A DNA stretch of 64,000 nucleotides from Clostridiales bacterium (GTDB lineage Bacteria; Bacillota; Clostridia; Lachnospirales; Lachnospiraceae): assembly GCA_015655075.1 (NCBI GenBank), contig JAATFT010000074.1, forward strand, positions 1 to 64,000, written 5' to 3'. Every line of letters starts with the position of its first letter. Within the stretch, counting starts at the first letter, position 1. Below the pieces are notes generated by a model, which ran no database searches, was not told the origin of the DNA, and saw only the letters and a program-made list of their open reading frames with translations. The position numbers and the translations under genes are program-made. This document shows positions 40,614-51,768 of the stretch, in pieces.

Positions 40614-41909
40614 GTGGCAAACAGAATTGATGAAAGAAAACAGGTAAGATGTTCCTTCTGTAATAAAACCCAGGATCAGGTCAGAAAACTGATTGCAGGA
40701 CCTGGCAATGTATATATATGCAACGAATGTATTGAAATCTGTTCTGAGATAGTAGAGGAAGAATTTGATGAAACAGTACAGGAAGCGGATATTAATTTAT
40801 TGAAACCTACCGAAATCAAAAACTTTTTGGAGCAATACGTAATCGGTCAGGAAGAAGCCAAAAAAGTTCTGTCCGTATCCGTTTATAATCACTATAAACG
40901 TGTATTGGCCGGAAGGGATCTGGATGTGGAGTTGCAAAAAAGCAATATACTTATGGTAGGGCCAACCGGATCCGGAAAAACATTCCTGGCTCAGACTCTG
41001 GCTAAGCTTTTAAACGTGCCGTTTGCAATCGCGGACGCCACTGCATTGACAGAAGCAGGTTATGTAGGCGAAGATGTTGAGAATATACTACTGAAATTAA
41101 TCCAGGCGGCGGAGTTTGATGTGGAACGGGCGGAACATGGAATTATTTATATTGATGAAATTGATAAAATTACCAGGAAGTCTGAAAATACTTCCATAAC
41201 CCGGGATGTTTCAGGGGAAGGCGTACAGCAGGCCTTGTTAAAAATACTGGAGGGCACCGTAGCTTCCGTTCCGCCCCAGGGAGGCCGCAAGCATCCCCAT
41301 CAGGAATTTATCCAGATTGACACCACAAATATATTATTTATCTGCGGCGGGGCATTTGACGGACTGGAGAAAATTGTGGAAGCGAGAATAGGACAGAAAT
41401 CAATTGGATTTAATGCGGAAATATCTCAAGGCGTCAAAGAAAATATCGGGAAACTTTTCAGGCAGGCAATGCCCCAGGATTTCGTGAAGTATGGTTTAAT
41501 TCCAGAATTTGTAGGTCGCGTTCCCGTAACGGTCGCCTTGGATTTATTGGATGAAGAAGCGTTAGTTCGTATCCTTACGGAACCAAGAAATGCCATTGTT
41601 AAACAGTATAAAAAACTGTTTGAATTAGATGGAGTTGAATTGGAATTTGAAGAGGAAGCGATTCGTGTCATAGCAAAGCGTTCTCTCGAAAGAAAAACAG
41701 GAGCAAGAGGGCTGCGTGCTATTATGGAATCCGTTATGATGGATTCTATGTACAAAGTTCCATCGGATACGCAAATTTTGAAGTGCATTATCACCAAAGA
41801 AGCGGCAGAAGGCGGAACCTTGCCTACGTTAGTCAGCTCAGAGGATAATCAGCCTAGAAAACCGATATCAAAACGGATACCGAAAAAAAACAGTAACGAG
41901 ATTGCTTAA
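40614..41909 (+). CDS. clpX: ATP-dependent Clp protease ATPase subunit ClpX
   Basis: A 431-residue AAA+ unfoldase. The N-terminal zinc domain is [11 protein letters not shown]...CNECIEIC (four Cys). Walker A is [12 protein letters not shown], pore loop 1 is [10 protein letters not shown], Walker B is [11 protein letters not shown], and the ClpP-docking IGF loop is [10 protein letters not shown]. Start is GTG 40614 after GGAAGGGAG; the ATGs nearby are out of frame, one opening a six-codon frame that overlaps this start. It feeds unfolded substrates to ClpP. Confidence 0.95.
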   Translation: MANRIDERKQVRCSFCNKTQDQVRKLIAGPGNVYICNECIEICSEIVEEEFDETVQEADINLLKPTEIKNFLEQYVIGQEEAKKVLSVSVYNHYKRVLAGRDLDVELQKSNILMVGPTGSGKTFLAQTLAKLLNVPFAIADATALTEAGYVGEDVENILLKLIQAAEFDVERAEHGIIYIDEIDKITRKSENTSITRDVSGEGVQQALLKILEGTVASVPPQGGRKHPHQEFIQIDTTNILFICGGAFDGLEKIVEARIGQKSIGFNAEISQGVKENIGKLFRQAMPQDFVKYGLIPEFVGRVPVTVALDLLDEEALVRILTEPRNAIVKQYKKLFELDGVELEFEEEAIRVIAKRSLERKTGARGLRAIMESVMMDSMYKVPSDTQILKCIITKEAAEGGTLPTLVSSEDNQPRKPISKRIPKKNSNEIA

Positions 41910-41922
41910 ATATTTATAGACA

Positions 41923-42025
41923 GGGGGCTGTCTTAAAATACCTTTTATTGTTCCAAAATAGCTTCGAAGGCTTAATACCGTGGAGTTTGTGGGGGGTTAT
42001 AAAGGCATTTTAGGGCAGTTCTTTT
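41923..42025. repeat. Long-stem terminator-like repeat, family C, copy 2
   Basis: GGGGGCTGTCTTAAAATACC at 41923 pairs imperfectly with AAAGGCATTTTAGGGCAGTT at 42001-42020, followed by CTTTT. The loop is about 55 bases. It lies just after clpX and could terminate it. Its organisation is the same as 12524-12612. Confidence 0.6.
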
Positions 42026-42091
42026 CGTATAAAATAAATTGCCCGAGAAAGGGTATTGCTTTATTAACTTAAAAAGCAGGTGGAGGTTAAG

Positions 42092-44440
42092 ATGAGTGAA
42101 TATAGTAGGAAAGTTCCTGTTGTAGCACTAAGAGGAATGGCGGTTCTCCCTGGCATGTTGATTCATTTTGATATAAATCGCAAAACATCCATTGATGCAA
42201 TTGAAAATGCCATGGAAAATGACCAGTTAGTACTGTTGTTAACCCAGCGGGATTCTGAAATAGAAACACCGGGTCAGGATGATTTATTTCAAATAGGAAC
42301 AATAGCGGAAGTAAAACAGATAATAAAATTGCCCGGTAACGTAATTCGCGTCCTGGTTTCGGGGACGGAGAGGGCACACCTTGAAAATCTGGTAGAAGAA
42401 CAGCCGTTTCTTCTTGGAGAAATCGGTCTGTTAAAAGATTATAGTGAACAATTTATTTCAAATACAGAAAAAAAAGCTATGCTTAGAGGCTTAAGGGATA
42501 TTTTAGAGGTATACTTTATAGAAAATACCAGGATTGGGAAAGAAGTAATAAAGCAGCTGATGAAACTGGAGGATGTTCAGGAATTAATTGATCAGATAGC
42601 CGTAAATATCCCCCTTTCAGTTGAAGATAAGCAGGGTTTGATTGAAGCAGTGGATTTATTGGAACGATATCAGAAAATAACAGTCATTCTTACGGAAGAG
42701 ATTGATATTTTAAGAATTAAGAAAGACTTACAAAATAAAGTGAAAGAAAGAGTAGATAAAAACCAGAAGGAATATATATTAAGGGAACAGCTTAGAGTAA
42801 TCCGTGAGGAGCTTGGCGAGTCCAATACCCAGTCCGATGCGGATAATTATATGGAGACTACGAAGGCCCTTATTGCGAAAGAAGAAGTAAAAGAGAAAAT
42901 TATCAAGGAAATAGAACGGTTTAAGAATTTATCCGGCAATTCCTCTGAAAGCTCCGTAGCAAGAGGTTATATTGAGACTTTACTGGCACTTCCCTGGGAT
43001 AAGGTAAGCGTGGATAAAACGGATGTAAATCATGCGGAAAAAATTCTGAATGAGGATCATTACGGTCTTGAGAAGGTAAAGACCAGAATACTGGAATTCC
43101 TTGCGGTACGGGTATTGACCCAAAAAAGTGAAAGCCCGATTTTATGCCTGGTAGGACCGCCGGGGACCGGCAAAACCTCCATTGCCCGCTCCGTTGCCCG
43201 GGCGCTTAACAAAGAATATATAAGGATCAGTTTGGGCGGGGTAAGGGATGAAGCTGAAATCCGCGGCCATAGAAGAACTTATGTGGGCGCGTTGCCCGGC
43301 AGAATTGTAAGCGGGCTGAAAAATGCAGGTGTAAAAAATCCATTGATGCTGTTGGATGAAATTGATAAGGTAAGCAGCGATTATAAAGGGGATACTTCGG
43401 CAGCTTTGCTGGAAGTTCTGGATTCGGAGCAGAACAATAAATTTGTAGATCACTATATCGAAATGCCGGTGGATTTATCGGAAGTATTATTTATTGCCAC
43501 GGCAAATTCTGTCCAGTCAATTTCCAGACCGTTACTGGACAGAATGGAACTCATTGAGGTAACAAGTTATACGGAAAATGAAAAGATGCATATTGCCAAA
43601 GAGCACTTAATAGATAAGCAGTTGAATAAGAACGGGCTGAACCGTAAACAGTTAAGTATATCGGATAAAGCTTTAAGCCGGATTATTGCCGGATATACCA
43701 GAGAGGCCGGAGTGCGTAACCTGGAACGGAAAATCGGCGAAATCTGCAGAAAAGCGGCAAAAGAGATCATTACGGAAGGGACTCCTAAAGTTCATGTCAA
43801 TAGTAAAAATCTGATTCAATATCTGGGCAATGAGAAGTATACTTTTCAGACTGCCAATGAGAAGGATGAGATTGGTATTGTGAGAGGTCTTGCCTGGACA
43901 AGCGTCGGGGGAGATACGCTGCAAATAGAAGTGAATGTTATGCCCGGTAGGGGTAAGTTTGAGCTGACGGGTCATTTAGGCGATGTTATGAAGGAATCTG
44001 CAAGAGCGGGAATCAGCTATATACGTTCGGTAAGCAAGGATTATGATATTGCGGGGGACTATTTTGAAGCTCATGATATCCATATTCACATACCGGAAGG
44101 TGCGGTTCCCAAGGACGGACCGTCAGCAGGAATTACCATGGCGACAGCCATGCTGTCGGCAATCATTAAAAAGCCGGTCCGGGCGGAGGTGGCCATGACG
44201 GGTGAAATTACCTTACGGGGCAGGGTACTTCCCATCGGCGGTTTAAAGGAGAAAATCCTTGCCGCAAAAACCGCGAAAATCAAAATGGTATTAGTACCGA
44301 AGCAAAATAAAAAGGATATGGAAGAATTACCGGAAGAGATTTTAAACGGAATTACAGTGAAATATGTTGACACTATGGAGGAAGTAATAAATTATGCAAT
44401 GGCTGTCAAAGCACATAAAGATAAGTTAGGTGAAAAATAG
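42092..44440 (+). CDS. lon: ATP-dependent endopeptidase La (Lon)
   Basis: A 782-residue AAA+ protease. An N-terminal substrate-binding LON domain ([20 protein letters not shown]) is followed by helical linkers and the ATPase with Walker [10 protein letters not shown] and Walker [10 protein letters not shown]. The proteolytic domain has the Ser in [12 protein letters not shown] and the Lys in [17 protein letters not shown] five bases before ATG 42092 is preferred over GTG 42080. It degrades misfolded and regulatory proteins. The engB gene starts 67 bases later, as in many Firmicutes. Confidence 0.96.
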   Translation: MSEYSRKVPVVALRGMAVLPGMLIHFDINRKTSIDAIENAMENDQLVLLLTQRDSEIETPGQDDLFQIGTIAEVKQIIKLPGNVIRVLVSGTERAHLENLVEEQPFLLGEIGLLKDYSEQFISNTEKKAMLRGLRDILEVYFIENTRIGKEVIKQLMKLEDVQELIDQIAVNIPLSVEDKQGLIEAVDLLERYQKITVILTEEIDILRIKKDLQNKVKERVDKNQKEYILREQLRVIREELGESNTQSDADNYMETTKALIAKEEVKEKIIKEIERFKNLSGNSSESSVARGYIETLLALPWDKVSVDKTDVNHAEKILNEDHYGLEKVKTRILEFLAVRVLTQKSESPILCLVGPPGTGKTSIARSVARALNKEYIRISLGGVRDEAEIRGHRRTYVGALPGRIVSGLKNAGVKNPLMLLDEIDKVSSDYKGDTSAALLEVLDSEQNNKFVDHYIEMPVDLSEVLFIATANSVQSISRPLLDRMELIEVTSYTENEKMHIAKEHLIDKQLNKNGLNRKQLSISDKALSRIIAGYTREAGVRNLERKIGEICRKAAKEIITEGTPKVHVNSKNLIQYLGNEKYTFQTANEKDEIGIVRGLAWTSVGGDTLQIEVNVMPGRGKFELTGHLGDVMKESARAGISYIRSVSKDYDIAGDYFEAHDIHIHIPEGAVPKDGPSAGITMATAMLSAIIKKPVRAEVAMTGEITLRGRVLPIGGLKEKILAAKTAKIKMVLVPKQNKKDMEELPEEILNGITVKYVDTMEEVINYAMAVKAHKDKLGEK

Positions 44441-44507
44441 AAAAAATTTTTCATCTATTCTGATTTGGATGGGTGCCCAGGCACGCCAGAAGGGAGTAAG
44501 GTGAAAA

Positions 44508-45101
44508 ATGCATGTAAAAAGTGTTAATTTAGAAACAGTCTGTGGAATTACCAGTACTTTACCTAAGAATGATAAACCGGAAATAGCTTTTGCCGGGAAA
44601 TCAAATGTAGGTAAGTCATCTCTGATTAATGTCCTGATGAACCGCAAAGCATATGCCAGAACTTCGGCGCAGCCTGGTAAAACACAGACAATAAATTTTT
44701 ATAATATTAATGATGAATTATATTTTGTGGATCTTCCCGGTTACGGCTATGCCAGAGCATCGGAAACCTTAAAGGAAAAATGGGGCAAGATGATAGAAAA
44801 ATATCTGAAAACCTCACGGCAGTTAAAAGTTTTTTTCCTTCTGGTGGATATACGCCATGATCCTTCCGCCAATGACCGGAGTATGTACGAATGGATTATT
44901 TATCAGGGGTATCACCCCATAATTATTGCTACGAAGCTGGATAAGATTAAACGGAGCCAGATTGATAAACAGGTAAAGGCAATACAGAAGGGTTTAAATA
45001 CAGAACCTTCCACAAAAATAATTCCCTATTCCTCTTTATCCAAACAAGGAAGGGAGGAAATATGGGAGTGTATAAAAGCCTCACTCTTCTTTTTTCAGTA
45101 A
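44508..45101 (+). CDS. engB: Ribosome biogenesis GTPase EngB (YsxC/YihA)
   Basis: A 197-residue GTPase needed for 50S subunit assembly. G1 is GKSNVGKSS, G3 is DLPGYG, G4 is TKLDK and G5 lies near PYSSLSKQGR. The opening AFAGKSNVGKSSLINVL is characteristic. GGAGTAAGG precedes the ATG. Its final 21 bases overlap the 3' end of the convergent DUF4364 gene, so the two transcripts are antisense at their ends. Confidence 0.94.
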   Translation: MHVKSVNLETVCGITSTLPKNDKPEIAFAGKSNVGKSSLINVLMNRKAYARTSAQPGKTQTINFYNINDELYFVDLPGYGYARASETLKEKWGKMIEKYLKTSRQLKVFFLLVDIRHDPSANDRSMYEWIIYQGYHPIIIATKLDKIKRSQIDKQVKAIQKGLNTEPSTKIIPYSSLSKQGREEIWECIKASLFFFQ

Positions 45102-45608
45102 ATTACTTAAAACATAAGCATAGATCTGCTGACTGCGGCTGCGCCAATTATCACAGATTTTGGCCGCATCCTCTTTGGTTGGAACGGAAATACTTAAATC
45201 TATGATAGATTCCTTTTTTTCAACAACCCGGAGACGTACCGTAAATTCACCTTTTTTAGTTTCATAATATTCAGAAAGAGTAGATCCTTCATCCCGCAGG
45301 GAGTATTTATTTTTTTTTAAATAATCTAAAATATCGGACTGAATGGCGGAAGAAATCATATATCCGAAAAAGGATAGAGTTTCCCTCCCGGAATCCGTAA
45401 TCCGGTAGTGGGAGCTGTGCCCCACGGTTTCAACCGTAATAAATTCCGCTTCAATTAATTCCGCTATAGACTGCTGGATATTAAAATAATTGGTATAATC
45501 TTTTTCCAAGATAAAGTTGGAGATCTGCGCGTTGGTTAAGGGAAAATCTACCTTGTTAAGTATAAACAAAATAATTAATTTATATAATGTAAAGGCATCT
45601 GATTGCAT
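45081..45608 (-). CDS. DUF4364 family protein
   Basis: A 175-residue protein of a family common in Clostridia. The N-terminal ~75 residues look like a winged-helix domain (NAQISNFILEKDYTNYFNIQ, then ELIEAEFITVETVGHSSHYR, ending RITDSGRETLSFF). A C-terminal beta-rich part (RLRVVEKKESIIDLSISVP) follows. It is therefore probably a DNA-binding regulator, but no member function is established to my knowledge. The 3' end overlaps engB by 21 bases. Confidence 0.85.
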   Translation of the reverse strand: MQSDAFTLYKLIILFILNKVDFPLTNAQISNFILEKDYTNYFNIQQSIAELIEAEFITVETVGHSSHYRITDSGRETLSFFGYMISSAIQSDILDYLKKNKYSLRDEGSTLSEYYETKKGEFTVRLRVVEKKESIIDLSISVPTKEDAAKICDNWRSRSQQIYAYVLSNLLKKEE

Positions 45609-46033
45609 GTGGCAGTTCCTTTCCCATTTTTTATTGCTGCTTTATAAAGAAGCCAATTATGAGTTTATGTGTTTTGCATATTGACGTTTCGTTTCCATAC
45701 GGCGTCAAAGTTTTCTTACTATATGTCATATGAGGATTCCACCTTAATTTTGTATTGTTATCGAAACAAGTTAAAGTTATCATATCACTTAAAGTTTGGT
45801 AAATCAAGTTTAAAATTGCCCCTTGTTTTTCTTACGGTAAAAGGGTTTTAGAACATAAATTTTATAACATTTTAAAAAAGATGAAAAAAAGCTTTTTTTT
45901 CCTGAACTTTAGGTGTATAATACTAATCAGTAATATATTTTGGGTGTATGTCATATAAAAACTGTCTAGATCATATCGAAATTCATTCCCATTGAGATTA
46001 TAGAATTTTATACTTGTAAAGGAGCAAGATTAC
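45609..46033. other. Divergent control region between DUF4364 gene and rho
   Basis: No gene supported; a 60-codon frame in the middle (45669-45851) has no ribosome site or family resemblance. TATAAT at 45916-45921 is a possible -10 box for rho, with no good -35. The region is T-rich, with T8 just upstream, and would produce a ~110-nt rho leader. Rho is often self-regulated in its leader, which I cannot show here. Confidence 0.4.
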
Positions 46034-47656
46034 ATGGAAGCACAGTATAATGAAATGTCCTTAGCAGGGCTTAGGACATTGGCTAAAACCAGGGGTATTA
46101 AAAGTATAACTGCATTACGGAAACAGGAGTTGATCGATGCCTTGATGAAAGATGCCTTGATGAAACATGATGATGGAAAAAATATGATGGCTTTTCAATC
46201 GGGCATCATGGGGGAAAATACCGGTTCGCAAACGGAAACTGTTGAAACAAAAGGACCGGCACCGTCTAAAATTAATTCAGAAGAAAAAACTTTCGAAGAC
46301 ACCAGAAAAAGAAAAAATAAATTGTCCAAACAGGAGACGGAGCCAAAAAGAGGCGGCGCCGTTTTACCGGATGAGGTAAGAAGAAATGCAGGAGGCCAGC
46401 AGGAGCTGGATCTGAAAAAAAACGGCGGTACCCAGTCGGAACCGGATATGAGAAGAAATGCAGGAAATCAATTGGAGACAGATAACAGAAGGAATACATT
46501 GCCCTCCACCGAAGCAGAACAATTAGACAGCGGAGAAACAAAAGAAGGGATACTGGAAGTTATGCCGGACGGTTATGGATTTATCCGTTGCGATAATTAT
46601 CTTCCCGGTGAAAACGACGTCTATGTATCACCCGCCCAGATACGGAGATTTTGTTTAAAGACTGGGGACATTGTAGTTGGAAACACCAGAATCCGTAACC
46701 AGGGAGAAAAGTTCAGCGCTCTGTTGTATGTAAAGAATGTGAACGGTTTTCATCCGTCGGAAGCGCAACGGCGCAAAAGATTCGAAGATTTAACTCCCAT
46801 CTTTCCTAATGAAAGGATTCATTTAGAAACCCTCGGTGCCAATGTATCCATGCGTATGGTGGATTTGATTTCTCCCATAGGAAAAGGCCAGAGGGGAATG
46901 ATTGTCTCCCAGCCTAAGGCTGGTAAAACCACTTTGTTAAAGCAAATTGCGAAGGCTGTCACAAAAAATCATCCAGGAATCAGTCTGATTATCCTTCTTA
47001 TTGATGAACGTCCCGAAGAAGTGACGGATATTAAAGAATCCATAGAAGGTAAGAACGTTGAAGTAATCTATTCTACTTTCGACGAACTACCTGATAATCA
47101 TAAACGAGTTTCAGAAATGGTAATTGAACGCGCCAAACGTCTGGTGGAACATAAAAAAGACGTAGTCGTATTATTGGACAGTATCACAAGGCTGGCAAGG
47201 GCCTATAATTTAACGGTACAAGCCAGTGGCAGAACTTTGTCAGGCGGCCTTGACCCGGCAGCCTTATATATGCCGAAGCGTTTTTTCGGAGCAGCTAGAA
47301 ATATGCGTGAGGGCGGCAGCTTAACCATCCTTGCCACAGCTTTGGTTGACACGGGAAGCAGAATGGACGATGTGGTATTTGAAGAATTTAAAGGAACCGG
47401 CAATATGGAACTGGTTCTTGACCGGAATTTATCGGAGAAAAGAATATTCCCGGCCATTGATTTAACAAGATCCAGTACCCGTAGGGATGATTTATTGTTA
47501 AGTCAGCCTGAAATGGAAGCCACCTATCTAATGCGGAAAGCATTTAACAGTATGAGATCAGATGATGCAGTTGAAAGAATCATTGATATGTTCCTTAAAA
47601 CAAAATCCAATAATGAATTTATCGAAACCATCAAAAAGACCAAAATTATCTTTTAG
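46034..47656 (+). CDS. rho: Transcription termination factor Rho with low-complexity N-terminal insertion
   Basis: A 540-residue hexameric RNA helicase, longer than the usual ~420. The N-terminal Rho_N domain ([20 protein letters not shown]) is separated from the cold-shock RNA-binding domain ([20 protein letters not shown]) by ~120 residues rich in Lys, Asn, Gln and Glu with internal repeats ([11 protein letters not shown] / [11 protein letters not shown]). The ATPase core is intact: [49 protein letters not shown] precedes the ATG. Such insertions in Rho are known in several phyla and can modify RNA binding or drive assembly. Confidence 0.95.
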   Translation: MEAQYNEMSLAGLRTLAKTRGIKSITALRKQELIDALMKDALMKHDDGKNMMAFQSGIMGENTGSQTETVETKGPAPSKINSEEKTFEDTRKRKNKLSKQETEPKRGGAVLPDEVRRNAGGQQELDLKKNGGTQSEPDMRRNAGNQLETDNRRNTLPSTEAEQLDSGETKEGILEVMPDGYGFIRCDNYLPGENDVYVSPAQIRRFCLKTGDIVVGNTRIRNQGEKFSALLYVKNVNGFHPSEAQRRKRFEDLTPIFPNERIHLETLGANVSMRMVDLISPIGKGQRGMIVSQPKAGKTTLLKQIAKAVTKNHPGISLIILLIDERPEEVTDIKESIEGKNVEVIYSTFDELPDNHKRVSEMVIERAKRLVEHKKDVVVLLDSITRLARAYNLTVQASGRTLSGGLDPAALYMPKRFFGAARNMREGGSLTILATALVDTGSRMDDVVFEEFKGTGNMELVLDRNLSEKRIFPAIDLTRSSTRRDDLLLSQPEMEATYLMRKAFNSMRSDDAVERIIDMFLKTKSNNEFIETIKKTKIIF

Positions 47657-47659
47657 GTA

Positions 47660-47688
47660 TTGCATTAGATAGGATCCTATGCTATAAT
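47660..47688 (+). promoter_or_regulatory. Promoter and leader hairpin of rpmE
   Basis: TTGCAT, a 17-base spacer and TATAAT, a few bases past the rho stop. The ~75-nt leader contains AAAAGCTG (47691) and CAGCTTTT (about 47730) as pairing arms just before the ribosome site region, which may be a leader control structure as described for several L31 genes; that role is an inference. Confidence 0.65.
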
Positions 47689-47769
47689 TAAAAAGCTGTT
47701 TATAAAGATGATAATAGTTTGACGTTGGTCAGCTTTTAAGATTACATTGGTTTGTGAAGAGGTGAAAAC

Positions 47770-47979
47770 ATGAAAGAAGGAATCCATCCTAAATATTTTC
47801 AGGCAAAGGTTGTTTGTAACTGCGGTAATGAATTTGTTACAGGTTCAACTAAGAGTGATATCCACGTAGAAATTTGTTCTAAGTGCCATCCGTTTTATAC
47901 AGGACAGCAGAAAGCTGCTGCAGCCCGCGGAGCTATTGATAAGTTCAATCGTAGATATGGCCTTAGCAAGGAACAATAG
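47770..47979 (+). CDS. rpmE: 50S ribosomal protein L31
   Basis: A 69-residue ribosomal protein of the zinc-binding (C+) type, with [12 protein letters not shown] and [13 protein letters not shown] giving the CxC...CxxC zinc ribbon. The C-terminal FNRRYGL is typical. GAAGAGGTG precedes the ATG. It has its own promoter and terminator between rho and the DUF1385 gene. The C+ type is usually exchanged for a zinc-free paralogue in zinc starvation; no such paralogue is in this window. Confidence 0.96.
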   Translation: MKEGIHPKYFQAKVVCNCGNEFVTGSTKSDIHVEICSKCHPFYTGQQKAAAARGAIDKFNRRYGLSKEQ

Positions 47980-48010
47980 AATAACGGTAATATATCAGAT
48001 GTTAAAAATC

Positions 48011-48042
48011 AGGTTGAGGTTTTGTAATCTCAGCCTATTTTT
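48011..48042 (+). terminator. Terminator after rpmE
   Basis: AGGTTGAG and CTCAGCCT form a stem (one G-U pair) followed by ATTTTT. Confidence 0.7.
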
Positions 48043-48172
48043 AAATTTATGGATTGATAGAAAATAATGAAATATAAAATAAGTAAAGTACAAAATAATG
48101 AAAACCAGGGACATAAGATACACGGTTTTGCAGTTTTAAAAGCTGCAGAATGTAAGAGAGGATGTGCGGTGT

Positions 48173-49645
48173 ATGAAACCATCGGGAATTGGCGGACAGG
48201 CTGTTATTGAAGGCGTAATGATGAAAAATAAAGATCAGTATGCCGTTGCAGTCAGGAAACCGGATAATGAAATCGTCGTAGAAATCAATACATTTGTCAG
48301 TAAGGCAGAGAAGTATAAAATATTTAAACTTCCGATTTTCCGCGGGATGCTTGTTTTTGTTGAATCCATGATAATCGGGACCAGGATCTTGACTTTTTCC
48401 GCAAGCTTTTTTGAGGAAGAGGAGGAAATGAAGCAAAGTAAAATAGATAAGGCTTTTTCTAAGATTTTTAAAGAAAAGGCGGAAAGTATAATTATGTCTA
48501 TTACCATTTTTGTAGCCATATTATTGGCGGTGGGAATATTTATTGTGCTGCCTACCTTTATTGCCAATTCATTAGGCGGACGCATTGAATCCGAGACTTT
48601 AACGGCAATTGTGGAAGGATGTATCCGTATCCTTATCTTCATTTCCTATATTGCAGCTATTTCCCTGATGAAGGATATCAAACGGATGTTCATGTACCAT
48701 GGTGCAGAGCACAAAACCATTAACTGCTTGGAGCAGGGTTTTGAATTAACTGTGGAAAATGTCAAATGGCAGTCAAGGCAGCATAAGAGATGCGGAACAA
48801 GCTTTATGTTTATCGTTATGTTTGTAAGTATTCTGTTTTTTATATTTATTCGTGTGGATCAGGGATGGCTCCGCTATCTGACAAGAATATTATTAGTTCC
48901 AATCATTGCAGGGGTATCCTATGAATTTATCCGTTTTGCCGGAAAAAGCGATTCCAAGGTTGTTAATATCTTAAGCCAGCCGGGATTATGGCTGCAAGGC
49001 CTGACGACCAGGGAACCGGATGAAACCATGATTGAAGTTGCAATTCAGTCCGTGGAAGCCGTTTTTGACTGGAAAAATTTTTTGGAGCCGGATCAGGAAA
49101 AACAAGATAATAAGAGCAGGAGCAATAAGAAAAAGAAAAAAAATTCCGGTAAAAATTATAATCCGGAAAATAAAACCAGGAACAGTAACAGCCGGAACAA
49201 CTCTGCTTTAAAGGATAAGCAGACCAAAACCGGAAATGCCGACGTAGATAAGCAGGAGACCATAACTGAAAATACTGATATAAATGATTCAAATAAGAAT
49301 CAGGGTAAAAACAAAAATACTGATACAAATAAGAAGCAGGCCGGTAACCGCAGCACCGGTCAGGAGGCCGTTACTGCTAAAACCGATATAAAAGATAAAA
49401 AGTCAGGAAAAAATAACAGAAGTAAAAAACGCTATCGTAATACAGGGATAAAACAGGAGATTTTATCAGATAATGAGTATATAACGTCTGTGGAGGAAAC
49501 TGCTGCGGTAGAAAATGCCGTTACCTTGCAAAATGTGGTGAACGGACCGGTTCCTCCGGTAATGGAGGAAGAGGATGACGAAATACTCAGGGCTTTGGAC
49601 CGTTATCTGGGAGATGCCGGGGAAAATGCGGGTGAGGAACGATAG
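48173..49645 (+). CDS. DUF1385 membrane protein with disordered C-terminus
   Basis: A 490-residue protein. The first ~310 residues are a DUF1385 domain with the signature GIGGQAVIEGVMMKNKDQYA and several membrane segments (such as SIIMSITIFVAILLAVGIFI and IAGVSYEFIRFAGKS). The block HGAEHKTINCLEQG is conserved. The remaining ~170 residues are hydrophilic, rich in Lys and Asn, repetitive (NKNQGKNKNTDTNKKQAGN) and probably disordered; they end in an acidic helix EEEDDEILRALDRYL. ATG 48173 is preferred over GTG 48164 by spacing from GAGAGGA. Function is unknown; it is commonly next to prmC/prfA in Firmicutes, as here. Confidence 0.88.
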   Translation: MKPSGIGGQAVIEGVMMKNKDQYAVAVRKPDNEIVVEINTFVSKAEKYKIFKLPIFRGMLVFVESMIIGTRILTFSASFFEEEEEMKQSKIDKAFSKIFKEKAESIIMSITIFVAILLAVGIFIVLPTFIANSLGGRIESETLTAIVEGCIRILIFISYIAAISLMKDIKRMFMYHGAEHKTINCLEQGFELTVENVKWQSRQHKRCGTSFMFIVMFVSILFFIFIRVDQGWLRYLTRILLVPIIAGVSYEFIRFAGKSDSKVVNILSQPGLWLQGLTTREPDETMIEVAIQSVEAVFDWKNFLEPDQEKQDNKSRSNKKKKKNSGKNYNPENKTRNSNSRNNSALKDKQTKTGNADVDKQETITENTDINDSNKNQGKNKNTDTNKKQAGNRSTGQEAVTAKTDIKDKKSGKNNRSKKRYRNTGIKQEILSDNEYITSVEETAAVENAVTLQNVVNGPVPPVMEEEDDEILRALDRYLGDAGENAGEER

Positions 49646-49648
49646 GTT

Positions 49649-50500
49649 ATGAGAACATTGGAGGATGCTTTAATCAAGGGAAAAGCTCTTCTTAAGGAAA
49701 ATGGAATCACGGAAGGTGATCTGGATGCATGGTATTTGTTATCCCATTATTTTCATATTAACCGTGCCCAGTATATTATGCATCCCCGTATAGCCATAAC
49801 AGAGGAACAGTACCGCCGGTATCTTACGTTGATTTATAAGCGCAGTGAGCATATTCCTCTTTCGTATATTACCGGAGAACAGGAATTCATGGGCCTTAAT
49901 TTCCATGTTTCTGAAGATGTGCTGATACCCAGGCAGGATACGGAAGTTCTGGTTGAAGAAGCGTTAAAGGTATCCAGGGGGAAAGAGGTTCTGGATTTAT
50001 GTACCGGTTCCGGCTGCATTATAATCAGCCTTGCCAGATTAGGTCGAACCAAAAGTGCGGTGGGAGTGGATATTTCAAAAAAAGCTTTATCCGTAGCAAA
50101 AGAAAATGCCAGAAGACTGCAGACGGATGTCACATTTCTTGAGAGTGATATTTATACACAGGTCAGAGGAAAATATGATATAATAATATCAAATCCTCCC
50201 TATATACCAACTCGGGACATATCTGATTTAATGGAGGAAGTAAAGAACCACGAACCTGTTCTGGCTTTGGACGGCAGTGCCGACGGCTTGTATTTTTATC
50301 GTATTATTATCAATGGCGTCAGTCAGTTTTTAAAACCGGACGGTTATATATTTTTAGAGATTAGTTATAACCAGGCGGAAGCTGTCAGTAAATTATTACG
50401 GGAGGCAGGAATTGTGGATATAAAAGTAATAAATGATTTAGCCGGTCTTAACCGTGTAATAAGAGGCCGGTATAAAAAGGAAGAGGAGTCCTTCACTTAG
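49649..50500 (+). CDS. prmC: Release factor glutamine methyltransferase
   Basis: A 283-residue N5-glutamine methyltransferase that modifies the GGQ motif of release factors. The substrate-binding helices are N-terminal (WYLLSHYFHINRAQYIM), the SAM motif I is VLDLCTGSGCIIISLA, and the catalytic motif is IISNPPYIPTRD. It lies three bases after the DUF1385 stop and 58 bases before prfA, its main substrate, a conserved neighbourhood. Confidence 0.95.
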   Translation: MRTLEDALIKGKALLKENGITEGDLDAWYLLSHYFHINRAQYIMHPRIAITEEQYRRYLTLIYKRSEHIPLSYITGEQEFMGLNFHVSEDVLIPRQDTEVLVEEALKVSRGKEVLDLCTGSGCIIISLARLGRTKSAVGVDISKKALSVAKENARRLQTDVTFLESDIYTQVRGKYDIIISNPPYIPTRDISDLMEEVKNHEPVLALDGSADGLYFYRIIINGVSQFLKPDGYIFLEISYNQAEAVSKLLREAGIVDIKVINDLAGLNRVIRGRYKKEEESFT

Positions 50501-50558
50501 CTGTGTATCATTATACAGGAAGATATAAGTATTTGATAGTTTGAATGGAGGACTAATA

Positions 50559-51635
50559 ATGTTTGATAAACTAGAGGATCTTTTAATACGTTATGAGGAA
50601 TTAGTGGAGGAATTAAACGATCCAGGTGTCACAAATGACCAGAGCCGGTTCCGTAAACTCATGAAGGAACAGAATGATTTAACGGATATCGTTGAGAAAT
50701 ATAGGGAATATAAGACAACCAAAACCCGCATTGAAGACAGTCTGACTATGCTGGAAGAAGAAAGCGATGAAGAAATGCGGGAAATGGCGAAAGAAGAATT
50801 AAACGAAAGCAGGCAGAAGCTTACCGTAATCGAAGAACAGCTTAAGATTCTGCTGCTGCCCAGGGACCCTAATGATGAGAAGAATGTTATTGTTGAAATC
50901 AGAGGCGGTGCCGGCGGTGACGAAGCGGCTTTATTTGCGGCGGAGTTATTCCGGATGTATACTAAATATGCGGAAAGACAGCACTGGAAAATTGACATGA
51001 TGAATTTAAATGAAAACGGTCTGGGCGGCTTCAAGGAAGTTGTCTTTATGATTAACGGGAAAGGCGTATATTCGAAACTGAAATATGAAAGCGGGGTTCA
51101 CCGTGTACAGCGAATTCCGGTTACGGAATCCGGCGGACGAATCCACACTTCCACTTCTACGGTTGCAATTATGCCGGAAGCGGAGGAAGTAGATGTACAA
51201 TTGGATTTAAATGACTGTAAATTCGATGTATTCCGTTCCTCCGGCAACGGCGGACAATGCGTGAATACCACCGACTCTGCCGTACGCTTAACCCATATTC
51301 CAACGGGAATCGTAATCTCCTGCCAGGATGAAAAATCCCAGCTAAAAAACAGGGATAAGGCATTAAAGGTTTTACGTTCCAAATTATATGAACGGGAACT
51401 GGAAAAAGCCCATAATGCGGAGGCGGAAGCCAGGAAGAGCCAGGTGGGAACCGGCGACCGCTCGGAGAAAATCCGTACCTATAATTTTCCTCAGGGACGT
51501 ATGACGGATCACAGGATTAAACTGACGCTCCACAGACTGGAGGCCATATTGGACGGCGATTTAGATGAAATAATAGACAGCCTTATTGCGGCCGACCAGG
51601 CGGCAAAGCTGGCTAATATGAATGAAAGCGCCTAG
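50559..51635 (+). CDS. prfA: Peptide chain release factor 1
   Basis: A 358-residue RF1 that reads UAA and UAG. The conserved catalytic loop is [20 protein letters not shown] with GGQ. The stop-codon reading region contains the RF1-type tripeptide region [18 protein letters not shown], where PVT is the PxT-type anticodon of RF1. ATGGAGGA six bases before ATG 50559 fixes the start; the longer in-frame TTG at 50541 is unlikely. Confidence 0.95.
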   Translation: MFDKLEDLLIRYEELVEELNDPGVTNDQSRFRKLMKEQNDLTDIVEKYREYKTTKTRIEDSLTMLEEESDEEMREMAKEELNESRQKLTVIEEQLKILLLPRDPNDEKNVIVEIRGGAGGDEAALFAAELFRMYTKYAERQHWKIDMMNLNENGLGGFKEVVFMINGKGVYSKLKYESGVHRVQRIPVTESGGRIHTSTSTVAIMPEAEEVDVQLDLNDCKFDVFRSSGNGGQCVNTTDSAVRLTHIPTGIVISCQDEKSQLKNRDKALKVLRSKLYERELEKAHNAEAEARKSQVGTGDRSEKIRTYNFPQGRMTDHRIKLTLHRLEAILDGDLDEIIDSLIAADQAAKLANMNESA

Positions 51636-51768
51636 AACATGTTTGAAAAATATTTATTGAGATGAAAAATTAAAGAGTTGTATTATGCCGTAATTACTAT
51701 TGATTTGTATTTATTATAATTTAAAAATTAGTACTTGCGATTTTATAGGTATTTGTTATAATATAATT

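Noticed and set aside
45669..45851. A 60-codon plus-strand frame upstream of rho
   Set aside because: There is no ribosome site, no family resemblance, and it lies in a T-rich control region.
51640..51665. A sixth copy of repeat family A after prfA (ACATGTTTGAAAAATATTTATTGAG)
   Set aside because: Only about 12 bases resemble one terminal repeat and no body or second end follows.
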